Assembly (NCBI GenBank): GCA_013297875.1
Contig: JAAFIW010000023.1
Span: 1 to 64,000 of the forward strand
From: Comamonadaceae bacterium
Lineage (GTDB): Bacteria; Pseudomonadota; Gammaproteobacteria; Burkholderiales; Burkholderiaceae_C
Length of the DNA: 64,000 nt
Direction: 5' to 3'
Within the stretch, counting starts at the first letter, position 1. Each line of letters starts with the position of its first letter. The position numbers and the translations under genes were made by a program. Shown piece after piece: positions 37,101 to 44,397 of the stretch. The notes below the pieces were generated by a model. The model searched no databases, was not told the DNA's origin, and was given only the letters and a program-made list of their open reading frames with translations.

Positions 37101-37450
37101 GATTTAAGTTCCTTCAGCCGCTTGCGAGCGACCACGAGTTCAGAGGGGGGCGTCTTCTGAGTCTTCTTGATGAACGCATGAAGCGCCACGAGAACACCGT
37201 CATCAATACCCAGCAGGACGCGGGCAATACGGTTGCTCGGCAGCGTGGTTCGAATTTCCCATAGCCCCTCGCCCATCGGGCGGCAAAGTGGCATCCCCAC
37301 TGGCCATCGCCATTGCGCACGCATCAGGTCTTTGCCCATTTCTCGACGATCTTCTGGTGGTAGATCCTTGAGCCACTCGCGCACCGGTTCTGTGCCACCT
37401 TCTGACCGGAAGAAGATCAGCGGAATCTTTTGCGCTGGTAGCTTAGGCAT
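37097..37450 (-). CDS. RelE/HigB-type toxin (phage Gp49-like)
   Basis: 117 residues of the Gp49/HigB group, predicted ribosome-dependent mRNA interferase. Family traits: PVREWLKDLPPEDRREMG near the start, GLWEIRTTLPSNRIARVLLG in the middle, HAFIKKTQKTP at the end. Overlaps the antitoxin gene. Confidence 0.87.
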   Translation of the reverse strand: MPKLPAQKIPLIFFRSEGGTEPVREWLKDLPPEDRREMGKDLMRAQWRWPVGMPLCRPMGEGLWEIRTTLPSNRIARVLLGIDDGVLVALHAFIKKTQKTPPSELVVARKRLKELKS

Positions 37451-37550
37451 AACTTAGAAGCGCATTTGTACCACGCATGGTGCAGGGTTGCAAGCGCCAA
37501 TGAGAGTGCCGAGGTCGCCTGTGCCATCAACGTGTGAGTGCTCGACAACC

Positions 37551-37853
37551 CTAGTCCCTGTGCTTTGCGATGTAGCGCCCCAATGCACCGAAGACGAGCG
37601 CTGCGAACGCTGCTGAGCCAAAAACAGCAGTGTTTCCCAAGCGAAGGTCAGCAGACACTGTGCTGAGCAACCCGGCGACCACAAAAAAGCCTAAGAAGGC
37701 ACCGACGCCGCCATACACCCTTTGATCCATATCGCTCGTGAGCGACCTCAGTTTGGCTGACCCGCCCACCTGATCCCCCACCAGGTCGGTGCCGCACCTC
37801 AAGCAGTGACGATCCGTTGGAATGTTCTGCGCGCTACAGTTTGGACAGTACAT
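37551..37853 (-). CDS. zinc-ribbon protein with two membrane helices
   Basis: About 100 residues. The N-terminal zinc ribbon is CPNC-x10-CLRC; hydrophobic segments lie at about 45-68 and 72-92, and the end is KHRD. It starts at ATG 37853 or three codons earlier. The role is unknown; similar short zinc-ribbon membrane proteins are common and mostly uncharacterised. Confidence 0.65.
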   Translation of the reverse strand: MYCPNCSAQNIPTDRHCLRCGTDLVGDQVGGSAKLRSLTSDMDQRVYGGVGAFLGFFVVAGLLSTVSADLRLGNTAVFGSAAFAALVFGALGRYIAKHRD

Positions 37854-37986
37854 GACATACACCTTTAATGCCGCAGCGCAGCCGAACCCGATGGCAGTTC
37901 GGATGGAGCGGCCTGTTATGCGGATGTCTTCCGCATTCTTAGACCACCATTACTTCAAACGTCTCAAACGGCGTGCATTCCAAAAT

Positions 37987-38178
37987 TCAAGCAACGTAGC
38001 CAGCGCAAAAAAAAACAGCCAGTGCGCCCCCGAGCTTCACGAGCCAAGAAATTTGAAAAAACGCAGCCGCTATGACCACCGCAAGAACAAATGCGATGAG
38101 TCTCAAACCGCTGCGCACTCGAACCTCAGATTGTTTCGCGAAACGCACGTTTTTTGAATTCACAGGATTCTCACTCAC
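37987..38178 (-). CDS. possible small membrane protein
   Basis: 63 residues from a GTG start. Basic N-terminal part, then two hydrophobic stretches (about 25-43 and 46-62). No family recognised. The start codon is uncertain and no strong ribosome site is seen. May be a remnant. Confidence 0.35.
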   Translation of the reverse strand: MSENPVNSKNVRFAKQSEVRVRSGLRLIAFVLAVVIAAAFFQISWLVKLGGALAVFFCAGYVA

Positions 38179-38222
38179 TCAGTACGTCTGACCGGCCAAA
38201 CGATCAGCGTTTATCCGCCACC

Positions 38223-38633
38223 TCAAAGCCTGGGCTCCGTGATAAACCCAATCTTGCGCAACCCCGCCTGCTGCGCCGCTGCCATGGCCGTGGCGACCTT
38301 TTCGTAGCGCACGTCTTTGTCCCCGCGAATGTGCAACTCGGGTTGCGGGTTTTTGGCGGCTTCGGCTTTCAGCAGCGCGGGCAGGGCGGTTTCTTCCACG
38401 CGGTTTTCGTTCCAGTAGTACGCACCTTGCGCGTCCACGCTCAGGCGCACGGTTTGCGGCTTGGCGTCTTGGGGCTGGTTGGTGGCGCGGGGCAGGTCGA
38501 TGTTGACGGCGTGTTTCATCACGGGCACGGTGATGATGAAGATGATGAGCAGCACCAGCATCACGTCCACAAAGGGCGTCATGTTGATTTCGTTCATCAC
38601 TTCGTCTGTTTCGTCTTGGGTTCCGAAGGCCAT
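38223..38633 (-). CDS. exbD: biopolymer transport protein ExbD
   Basis: Component of the proton-driven ExbB-ExbD motor that energises TonB. One N-terminal transmembrane helix carries the key aspartate in MTPFVDVMLVLLIIF, followed by a periplasmic domain. 136 residues. Starts one base after exbB. Confidence 0.94.
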   Translation of the reverse strand: MAFGTQDETDEVMNEINMTPFVDVMLVLLIIFIITVPVMKHAVNIDLPRATNQPQDAKPQTVRLSVDAQGAYYWNENRVEETALPALLKAEAAKNPQPELHIRGDKDVRYEKVATAMAAAQQAGLRKIGFITEPRL

Positions 38634-38634
38634 G

Positions 38635-39360
38635 TCAGGCTTTCTTCATGGGGATGACTTTGCCGTCGCCGCTCGCACTCACGCGCGCGCCGGTCACAAA
38701 GTAAGCATGCAGGTCATGCCCAAAGCGGTTCAGCTTGACCAGCACGCCTTTGTTGCCGCGCACCAGGGCGTTGTAGCCCAGCACGGCGGGTATGGCCACG
38801 GCCAGGCCCAGGGCGGTCATGATGAGTGCTTCGCCAATGGGGCCAGCCACTTTGTCGATGGTGGCCTGACCAGCGGTGCCAATGGCCAGCAGCGCGTGGT
38901 AGATGCCCCAGACGGTGCCAAACAGGCCCACAAACGGCGCGGTAGAGCCCACCGAAGCCAGGATGGCCAGGCCTGACTGCAGGCGGGCGGTTGAGTCGTC
39001 GATGCTGTTGCGCAAGCTGCGGGTGATCCAGTCACTCACGTCCAGGCTGTCGTGCAACTGGGGTTTGGCCGACCCGTCTTTGTGCTGCAAGTGGTTGACG
39101 GCTTCGCGGCCTTCAACTGCCAGTGCGCGAAACGGGTTGGCCGGGTCCGTACCCAGCTTGCCCAGGCCGTCGGCAAAGTCAGCGCTGTGCCAGAAGGCTT
39201 CGGTGGCGCGGGCCTGGTTGGCAAATTTGCGCAGGTCCAGCACCTTGAGCAAGATGACGATCCACGACGCGAGCGACATGCCCAGCAGCAGCAGCGCCAC
39301 GGTTTTGGTCACCAGGTCGCCCTGCGTCCACACATTCATCAAACCGAATTGCGTATTCAT
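38635..39360 (-). CDS. exbB: biopolymer transport protein ExbB
   Basis: MotA/TolQ/ExbB proton channel subunit, 241 residues, with three membrane helices (about 15-35, 125-150, 165-190). The conserved region STAPFVGLFGTVWGIYHAL and LGLAVAIPAVLGYN fit the family. Confidence 0.94.
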   Translation of the reverse strand: MNTQFGLMNVWTQGDLVTKTVALLLLGMSLASWIVILLKVLDLRKFANQARATEAFWHSADFADGLGKLGTDPANPFRALAVEGREAVNHLQHKDGSAKPQLHDSLDVSDWITRSLRNSIDDSTARLQSGLAILASVGSTAPFVGLFGTVWGIYHALLAIGTAGQATIDKVAGPIGEALIMTALGLAVAIPAVLGYNALVRGNKGVLVKLNRFGHDLHAYFVTGARVSASGDGKVIPMKKA

Positions 39361-39366
39361 CAGCTG

Positions 39367-40038
39367 TCACTCCAAAACAAAATTAATCGGTACGGTAAAC
39401 CACATGGCCTCAGCCACACCACCGCGCTTGCCGGGCACGTAGCGCCAGCGCTGCACCGTGTCCAGCGCAGCTTTGTCCAGCCGGTCAAAACCGCTGGACT
39501 GGCGAATTTCAGCTTTTTGCGCCGTGCCATCAACCCCGATCAGCACCCGCACCAGCACCTTGCCCTGCTCCCCCAGGCGGCGGCTTTGTGGGGGGTAGGC
39601 GGGGCTGGGGTTTTGCAGGTAGTCGGCGTCGCTGGAGGGCAGCTCCACTTTGGCCGGGGCAGGTGGTGCGGGGGGCAGGGCAGGCGGCGCGGGGGCAGCG
39701 GCCACGGGTGCGGCAATCGGCGGGGGCGGTGGCTGGGGCGTGGTCACACCCGTGGGTGCGTTGGGCGCGGGTGTAGGGTCGGCAATGGCCGTGGGCATGG
39801 GCGGTGGGGGCAGGGTAGGGGCCGTGCGTTTGACCACGGGCTGGGCGGGTGGCGGCGGCGATTTGGGTGGAGGGGGCGGCGGCGGTTCTTTGGGCTTGGG
39901 TGGCTCGATGATCTGGCTCAAGATTTCAACTGGCACGACCACTTCGATAACGCGCGCCACCAAGCCCGCCTGCAAGGCCCACAGCGCAGCGGCATGAAAC
40001 AGCACCACGCTGCCCGCAATCACAAGCGTTCGGTTCAC
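39367..40038 (-). CDS. tonB: energy transducer TonB
   Basis: Spans the periplasm and opens outer-membrane receptors. N-terminal anchor about 5-25; a long Pro-rich stretch (PPKPKEPPPPPPPKSPPPP and more) to about residue 120; C-terminal TonB domain with NPSPAYPPQSRRLGEQGKVLVRVLIG and WRYVPGKRGG. 223 residues. First of tonB-exbB-exbD. Confidence 0.93.
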   Translation of the reverse strand: MNRTLVIAGSVVLFHAAALWALQAGLVARVIEVVVPVEILSQIIEPPKPKEPPPPPPPKSPPPPAQPVVKRTAPTLPPPPMPTAIADPTPAPNAPTGVTTPQPPPPPIAAPVAAAPAPPALPPAPPAPAKVELPSSDADYLQNPSPAYPPQSRRLGEQGKVLVRVLIGVDGTAQKAEIRQSSGFDRLDKAALDTVQRWRYVPGKRGGVAEAMWFTVPINFVLE

Positions 40039-40106
40039 GGTGAAGAAAGAGTTAAGTAGCCGGATGAAGATAGCTTACGCAAGACGTTTGCCCGGTGGAT
40101 GCACAT

Positions 40107-40235
40107 TTAGCCCGGCGGGTTCGCCCGCGGTGTGCGAACGATCCACGCGGCGCTGGCCACCACCAGAATAAAACCGCCCAGCAAACCCAGGGCTACTGGG
40201 CCTGCACCTGTGGTGAAGAGACCGAAGAATGCCAT
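40107..40235 (-). CDS. possible 42-residue membrane peptide
   Basis: ATG 40235, one hydrophobic helix (about 10-30), ending RTPRANPPG. It overlaps the 3' end of bfd by 43 bases and has GGAAAG upstream. It sits between bfd and tonB. Weakly supported but conceivable as a small inner-membrane protein. Confidence 0.35.
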   Translation of the reverse strand: MAFFGLFTTGAGPVALGLLGGFILVVASAAWIVRTPRANPPG

Positions 40236-40447
40236 GCCCTGCTTTCCAGAATGGATTTGGCCAGCGCAATGGCGGCAACCGGATGGCTGGCGCTGCATTG
40301 GGCCACCACATCGCGCGCGCAGCTTTCGCATTGCCCGCATTGGGTGGCCACACCCAACTCCAGCTGAATCTCATCAAAGCCCAAACCCGCGCGAGCATGT
40401 CGGGCGATTTCACGGTCTGTGATTCGGTGGCAGATGCAGACAATCAT
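40193..40447 (-). CDS. bfd: bacterioferritin-associated ferredoxin Bfd
   Basis: Small [2Fe-2S] protein that reduces bacterioferritin to release iron. The ligand set is CIC near the start and CGQCESC at about 36-42. 84 residues from ATG 40447; longer frames lack support. Upstream is a Fur-box-like palindrome, so this and tonB-exbBD are probably induced by iron starvation. Confidence 0.9.
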   Translation of the reverse strand: MIVCICHRITDREIARHARAGLGFDEIQLELGVATQCGQCESCARDVVAQCSASHPVAAIALAKSILESRAWHSSVSSPQVQAQ

Positions 40448-40490
40448 GGTCGGGTCAATTGGTTGGGTGTTGATCAGGAATCGCAATTCT

Positions 40491-40511
40491 AAATGCGAAT
40501 CTATCGCATTT
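40491..40511. promoter_or_regulatory. Fur-box-like palindrome
   Basis: AAATGCGA and TCGCATTT form a perfect inverted repeat around a five-base spacer, 43 bp upstream of bfd. The spacing resembles the 7-1-7 Fur pattern with one mismatch. Regulation of bfd and perhaps tonB-exbB-exbD by Fur is inferred. Confidence 0.6.
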
Positions 40512-41117
40512 GAAGAAGTCCCTGTTCAAACTGTGGTGAGTTTCAGAATAGACTTTTTGATCCAGCCTCAGCCGCCTGTTTTTGAGTCAAATCTGGCTAA
40601 CGTGCAAACGGGTAGAGCACAAGCAGCTACGAATTCAGTAGCGAAACAGGCTCAGTAGCGTGCGTAGATGTCGGGGTCGCCCGACAGCGACTCACTTTTC
40701 TTTGCGTCGCCAAAGAAAAGTCAAGCAAAACAAAGGCGACCCGCAGTCTGGGTCCCTTCGCTTCGCTACGGGCACCTTGCGGTGCTCAAACCCAGTGGGG
40801 TCATGTGCAAACTCGCCTGCGGCTCAAAAGGGAACCTCTGCACAAGTCCTTGTGGAACTGTGGCGTGCCCAATTCTCGTGTTCGGGGGATGGGATGCAAG
40901 GCGTCTTTTTGCAGCCAATAGCGGTGCTATTGGCAATAAAAGCAACGCAGCAGACCGCCCGAGACCGCGCGATCACAGGCCGCAAGGACTTGTGCAGAGG
41001 TTCCCCCGCACATGCCCTGATCCACTGGGCTTTGCGCTCCTCAGCCCAGCCTGAACGGGGTTTCTACCCTGTCAGCTCAAACGGAATTTCAAGCTTCATC
41101 GAGCCGAATCAATCACC
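40512..41117. other. 670-bp gene-free region made of repeats
   Basis: The interval from bfd to the TetR gene carries no supported gene. It holds a degenerate 42-bp element (40614-40642), a hairpin CTTTTCTTTG/CAAAGAAAAG (40697-40722), a segment with CCGCAGTCTGGGTCCCTTCG typical of Burkholderiales dispersed repeats as I remember them, and the MITE-like stem-loop at 40830-41005. Open frames through it look like read-through of the repeats. Confidence 0.6.
40830..41005. mobile_element. MITE-like stem-loop with 23-bp perfect terminal inverted repeats
   Basis: The terminal arms (starting GGGAACCTCTGCACAAG at 40830, complement ending at 41005) match at all 23 positions. Imperfect complementarity continues outward (AACCCAGTGG... 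with CCACTGGGCT...). Inside is GCCAATAGC/GCTATTGGC. It is too short for a transposase. Its relation to any insertion sequence family is not known to me. Confidence 0.65.
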
Positions 41118-41744
41118 TCAAACACCAGCCAGGTACCCCGTCAGCGTGCGCGTGATGCGCTGCGCCAGATCGGGTGGCGGCACGCGCAGGCGGCCGGCGT
41201 CGGCTTCCACCAGGGCGCGGGTGATGACCAGGCAATCACGCACGGCCTCGTGGGTGATGGCGGGCAGGTGCTGCACCAGCAGGCCGTGCACCGCCTGCGC
41301 CAGGCGCTGGTTTGCCTGCGCCAGGTGGTCGTCGACGGGCAGGCGCTTTTCTTCATGGTCTAGTGCGGCGGCCAGCACGGGGTCGGCATATTGCTGGCGC
41401 ACCGCCAAGTCGGCTAAGGCGGCCAGCGCCTCTTGCAGCGGTTTGCCGTGCACTTGCGCGGCGGTCGCTTCCACCGCGTCGGCCAGTTCCACATGCGCCT
41501 GCTTCAGCAGGGCCACCACCAAGGCGGCCTTGTTGGGAAAGTATTGGTACAGCGAGCCCACGCTGATGCCGGCTACCTGCGCCACCCGGTTGGTGTTGAA
41601 CCCGGCCAGTGACTCCTGCTGCAAAACGCGAGTGGCCGCCTGCAGGATCACCGCCACCGTGGCTTGCGAGCGCTGCTGGCGCGGGGCCTTACGCGCCAGC
41701 AAGGAAGCGTTTGGTGTAGGGCTGGTGGCAGGTGTGCGGGGCAT
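41118..41744 (-). CDS. TetR-family transcriptional regulator
   Basis: 208 residues from ATG 41744. The HTH is at about 40-65 (VAQVAGISVGSLYQYFPNKAAL), C-terminal part ligand-binding and not conserved. It is divergent from the DUF962 gene and a palindrome lies in the gap, so self-regulation and control of the neighbour are plausible. Confidence 0.9.
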   Translation of the reverse strand: MPRTPATSPTPNASLLARKAPRQQRSQATVAVILQAATRVLQQESLAGFNTNRVAQVAGISVGSLYQYFPNKAALVVALLKQAHVELADAVEATAAQVHGKPLQEALAALADLAVRQQYADPVLAAALDHEEKRLPVDDHLAQANQRLAQAVHGLLVQHLPAITHEAVRDCLVITRALVEADAGRLRVPPPDLAQRITRTLTGYLAGV

Positions 41745-41768
41745 GGTGAGCGAATGCGAGTTGAAAAA

Positions 41769-41784
41769 GCGAGTAATTGCTCGC
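41769..41784. promoter_or_regulatory. palindromic candidate operator for the TetR regulator
   Basis: GCGAG-TAATTG-CTCGC, near-perfect dyad, 25 bp upstream of the TetR start and 35 bp before the divergent DUF962 gene. Confidence 0.5.
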
Positions 41785-41818
41785 AATATTAGCGCTCTTT
41801 CAACCCCTGGAGCGATGC

Positions 41819-42190
41819 ATGACACCCCCCAACCCCATGACGTTCAAACCGATGACCTTCACCCGCTTTTACCGCGAGGTATTTCTGCCTGAGCACCAAC
41901 ACCCGGTCAACCTGGCCCTGCACGCAGCGGGCACGGTGATGGGCCTGGCCTTTGTGCTGCTGGTGCTGTCTGCGCAACCCGTCTGGTGGTGGGCGCTGCT
42001 GCTGTTTCCGCTGGTGCACGCAGCGCCGGGTTTGATCGGCCACCGGCTGTTTGAGCGCCAGGCCTCAGTGGGCGATGCCCGATGGAGGCGACAGGATCAT
42101 CCGCGCTGGTGGTTCATCGTGGCCAACCATTGGATGACGTTGGCGCTGCTGACAGGGCGGCTGCGCCATTCCACCAAGAGCGCTACATGA
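41819..42190 (+). CDS. DUF962/Mpo1-like membrane protein
   Basis: 123 residues. The HPVNLALHAAGTVMG motif, two hydrophobic helices and FPLVHAAPGLIGHRLFE belong to the DUF962 family, related to yeast Mpo1, which acts on 2-hydroxy fatty acids. ATG at 41819 is preceded by TGGAGCG. Divergent from the TetR gene. Confidence 0.82.
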   Translation: MTPPNPMTFKPMTFTRFYREVFLPEHQHPVNLALHAAGTVMGLAFVLLVLSAQPVWWWALLLFPLVHAAPGLIGHRLFERQASVGDARWRRQDHPRWWFIVANHWMTLALLTGRLRHSTKSAT

Positions 42191-42334
42191 ACGCGCAGTC
42201 CGCGCAATGCCTGGGCGGTGCCCGCAGCGGGCGACCAGCTTGGCAAAATCCGGATCGTTTTAGCATCGCTTGCGCTGGCATACTGGCTGTGTGCGCCGTG
42301 ACGGGCGCGCACACCGCACATGGAGGATCAACCG

Positions 42335-42910
42335 ATGGGCGCTCTGGATGAATTGCCGCTTGTGACCCGGCACCGCATCACGGTGACGGACTACTACCGC
42401 ATGGCCGAGGTGGGCTTGCTGGCACCTGATGCACGGGTGGAATTGATTGACGGGGAGGTGGTGGATATGGCACCGATTGGCTCGCAACATGCATCAGTGG
42501 TGGCGCGCCTGGCCCAACAGGCGATGCAACTGGTGGGCCAACGCGCCGTCGTCTGGAGTCAAAACCCGCTGCGCCTGGACGAGCTGACCGAGCCTGAACC
42601 CGACCTGATGCTGCTGGCACCCCGAACCGATTTTTACGCCAGCGCCCATCCCGGCCCCGCTGACGTGCTGCTGCTGATCGAAGTCAGCCACACCAGCGCC
42701 CGCTACGACCGCGAAATCAAGCTGCCGCTGTATGCGCGGCATGGTGTCCAAGAGGTCTGGATGGTGGATTTGTACGCTGCTTGCGTGCGCTTTTTCCGCA
42801 AGCCCGAAGGCGGGCAATACACCGACATCACGGCCAGTGAAACGCCAGGCCACGTGGCCGTGGCCGCACTGCCGGGCGTTGCGATTGATCTGACCGGTGT
42901 GCTGGGCTGA
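42335..42910 (+). CDS. Uma2-family (DUF820) putative nuclease
   Basis: 191 residues with the restriction-endonuclease-like fold of Uma2: ELIDGEVVDM, EPDLMLL, LLLIEVSHTSARYDREIKLPLYARHGVQEVW, where D, E and K would form the metal site. Start at ATG 42335, eight bases after GGAGG; an ATG at 42320 is possible. Role unknown; related genes are numerous in cyanobacteria and rarer in betaproteobacteria, so transfer is possible. Confidence 0.85.
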   Translation: MGALDELPLVTRHRITVTDYYRMAEVGLLAPDARVELIDGEVVDMAPIGSQHASVVARLAQQAMQLVGQRAVVWSQNPLRLDELTEPEPDLMLLAPRTDFYASAHPGPADVLLLIEVSHTSARYDREIKLPLYARHGVQEVWMVDLYAACVRFFRKPEGGQYTDITASETPGHVAVAALPGVAIDLTGVLG

Positions 42911-42920
42911 TCGTTTTTCT

Positions 42921-42962
42921 GCTACTTAATCAATAGCTGCTTGAGCAATAAACACATGGGCT
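42921..42962 (+). repeat. 42-bp dispersed element
   Basis: Good copy, GCTACTTAATCAATAGCTGC to ACACATGGGCT, between the Uma2 gene and bfr. Confidence 0.92.
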
Positions 42963-42991
42963 GTCGGCCGATTTGACTTGAATCTTCGCGC

Positions 42992-43468
42992 TCAGCTCAA
43001 CTCACCCATCTGGCTTTGCAGGTAGTTAGGCAGGCCCACTTTGGCGACCAAGTCAATTTGGGTTTCCAGAAAGTCGATGTGCTCTTCAGTGTCGGCCAGG
43101 ATGCTGCCCAGCAGGTCACGCGACACATAGTCGCGCACGCTTTCGCAGTGCGCCATGCCGGCCTTGATGGTGGCTTGCGCGGCCCGCTCGCTTTGCAGGT
43201 CGCAGCTCAGAATTTCCGGCACGTCTTCACCCACGCGCAGCTTGCCCAGGTCTTGCAGATTGGGCAGGCCATCCAGCGTGAAGATGCGGTCCATCAACTG
43301 GTCGGCATGCTTCATTTCGCCAATGGATTCCTCGTATTCCTTCTTGGCCAGCTTGTCAAAACCCCAGTGCTTGAGCATGCGGTAGTGCAAAAAATACTGG
43401 TTGATGGCCGTGAGCTCGTTCTTGAGTTGGGCTTGCAGGTGTTCGATGACTTGGGGGTCGGCTTGCAT
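42992..43468 (-). CDS. bfr: bacterioferritin
   Basis: Haem-containing 24-mer that stores iron. Ferroxidase residues: Glu18 (NELTAINQYF), Glu51 and His54 (GEMKHADQL), and the EEHIDFLETQ helix; Met52 is the haem ligand. 158 residues. Partner of bfd, which lies 2.5 kb away. Confidence 0.95.
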   Translation of the reverse strand: MQADPQVIEHLQAQLKNELTAINQYFLHYRMLKHWGFDKLAKKEYEESIGEMKHADQLMDRIFTLDGLPNLQDLGKLRVGEDVPEILSCDLQSERAAQATIKAGMAHCESVRDYVSRDLLGSILADTEEHIDFLETQIDLVAKVGLPNYLQSQMGELS

Positions 43469-43537
43469 GGTGCGTGTCCTGTTCAGGTGGGGGTTTGCGG
43501 TGGCTCGGTATTGTCACTTGCGGCAAAAAGCATGAGC

Positions 43538-44221
43538 TCAGGTCTCGGCCCACAGGCGCAACAGGTTGTGATAAGTGCCTGTGAGCGCCACGGTTTCGTC
43601 GCTGTCGCCGTGGCGCTGGCGCAGGGCCAGTAGGGCCATGTCCATCTCGTACAGCAGGCGGCGCTGCTCGGTGCTGCGCACCAGGCTTTCGATCCAGAAA
43701 AAGCAGGCAATACGCTCGCCTCGGGTCACCGGCGTTACCTGGTGCACCGTGGTGCCGGGGTAAAGCACCAGGCTGCCCGCGGGCAGCTTGACGCGCTGCT
43801 CGCCCGCCGGTTCGTTCATCACCAGCTCCCCGCCGTCGTAGCGTGCCGGGTCAGACAAAAACAGCGTGCACGAGATGTCGGTGCGCATCGCTTGCGCTGT
43901 GTCGGGCAGCATGCGCACCGCGCCGTCTACATGCTGGCCGTAGTGGTTGGTGTTGCCGCTGTAGCGGTTAAAGCGCGGCGGGAAGATGCGGCGGGGCAGT
44001 GCGGCTGACAGCACCAGGGGGTGGCGGTGCAGGGCGGCCAGCACGACGGGGCGCAGTTGCATGGCCACGGGGTCGTCATGCGGCAGTTGCTCATTGTTTT
44101 TCACTTGCACGGCCTGGCTGCCGGCACCGGGGCGACCATCGGCCCAGGTGGCGGTGGCCAGCAGGGTTTGGGCGTGGGCCAGCTCTTGGGGGGTCAGGAG
44201 GTGGGGGAGGATTAGGCGCAT
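43538..44221 (-). CDS. piuC: PKHD-type 2OG-Fe(II) oxygenase (PiuC/YbiX-like)
   Basis: 227 residues. The HxD...H triad is in [11 protein letters not shown] and [14 protein letters not shown], the last Arg binding 2-oxoglutarate. The family gene usually lies next to a TonB-dependent siderophore receptor, as here; the exact reaction is unknown. Confidence 0.92.
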   Translation of the reverse strand: MRLILPHLLTPQELAHAQTLLATATWADGRPGAGSQAVQVKNNEQLPHDDPVAMQLRPVVLAALHRHPLVLSAALPRRIFPPRFNRYSGNTNHYGQHVDGAVRMLPDTAQAMRTDISCTLFLSDPARYDGGELVMNEPAGEQRVKLPAGSLVLYPGTTVHQVTPVTRGERIACFFWIESLVRSTEQRRLLYEMDMALLALRQRHGDSDETVALTGTYHNLLRLWAET

Positions 44222-44257
44222 GTGTGAACTGAAAAGTCTTGGCTAACGCAGGTTTTT

Positions 44258-44360
44258 CTCCTTCCCCTCCCGGGGGAAGGCGGGGATGGGGGCACGCGCG
44301 ATACCGTCTTGGTTGACCCGCGTGCCCCCATCCCAACCTTCCCCCGGGAGGGGAAGGAGC
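44258..44360. repeat. GC-rich palindromic repeat, copy 2, intergenic
   Basis: CTCCTTCCCCTCCCGGGGGA at the left and CTTCCCCCGGGAGGGGAAGG at the right, with complementary GGGGGCACGCG and CGCGTGCCCCC arms. This copy lies between the siderophore receptor and piuC, and shows the element outside a gene. Confidence 0.9.
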
Positions 44361-44397
44361 AGATTCGGGGTCAGACTGGCGCGCATAAAAACTTCAA

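Noticed and set aside
40660-41892. 410-codon frame crossing the repeat block and the TetR gene
   Set aside because: Runs through repeats and then antisense to the TetR gene; serine/arginine-rich, no family.
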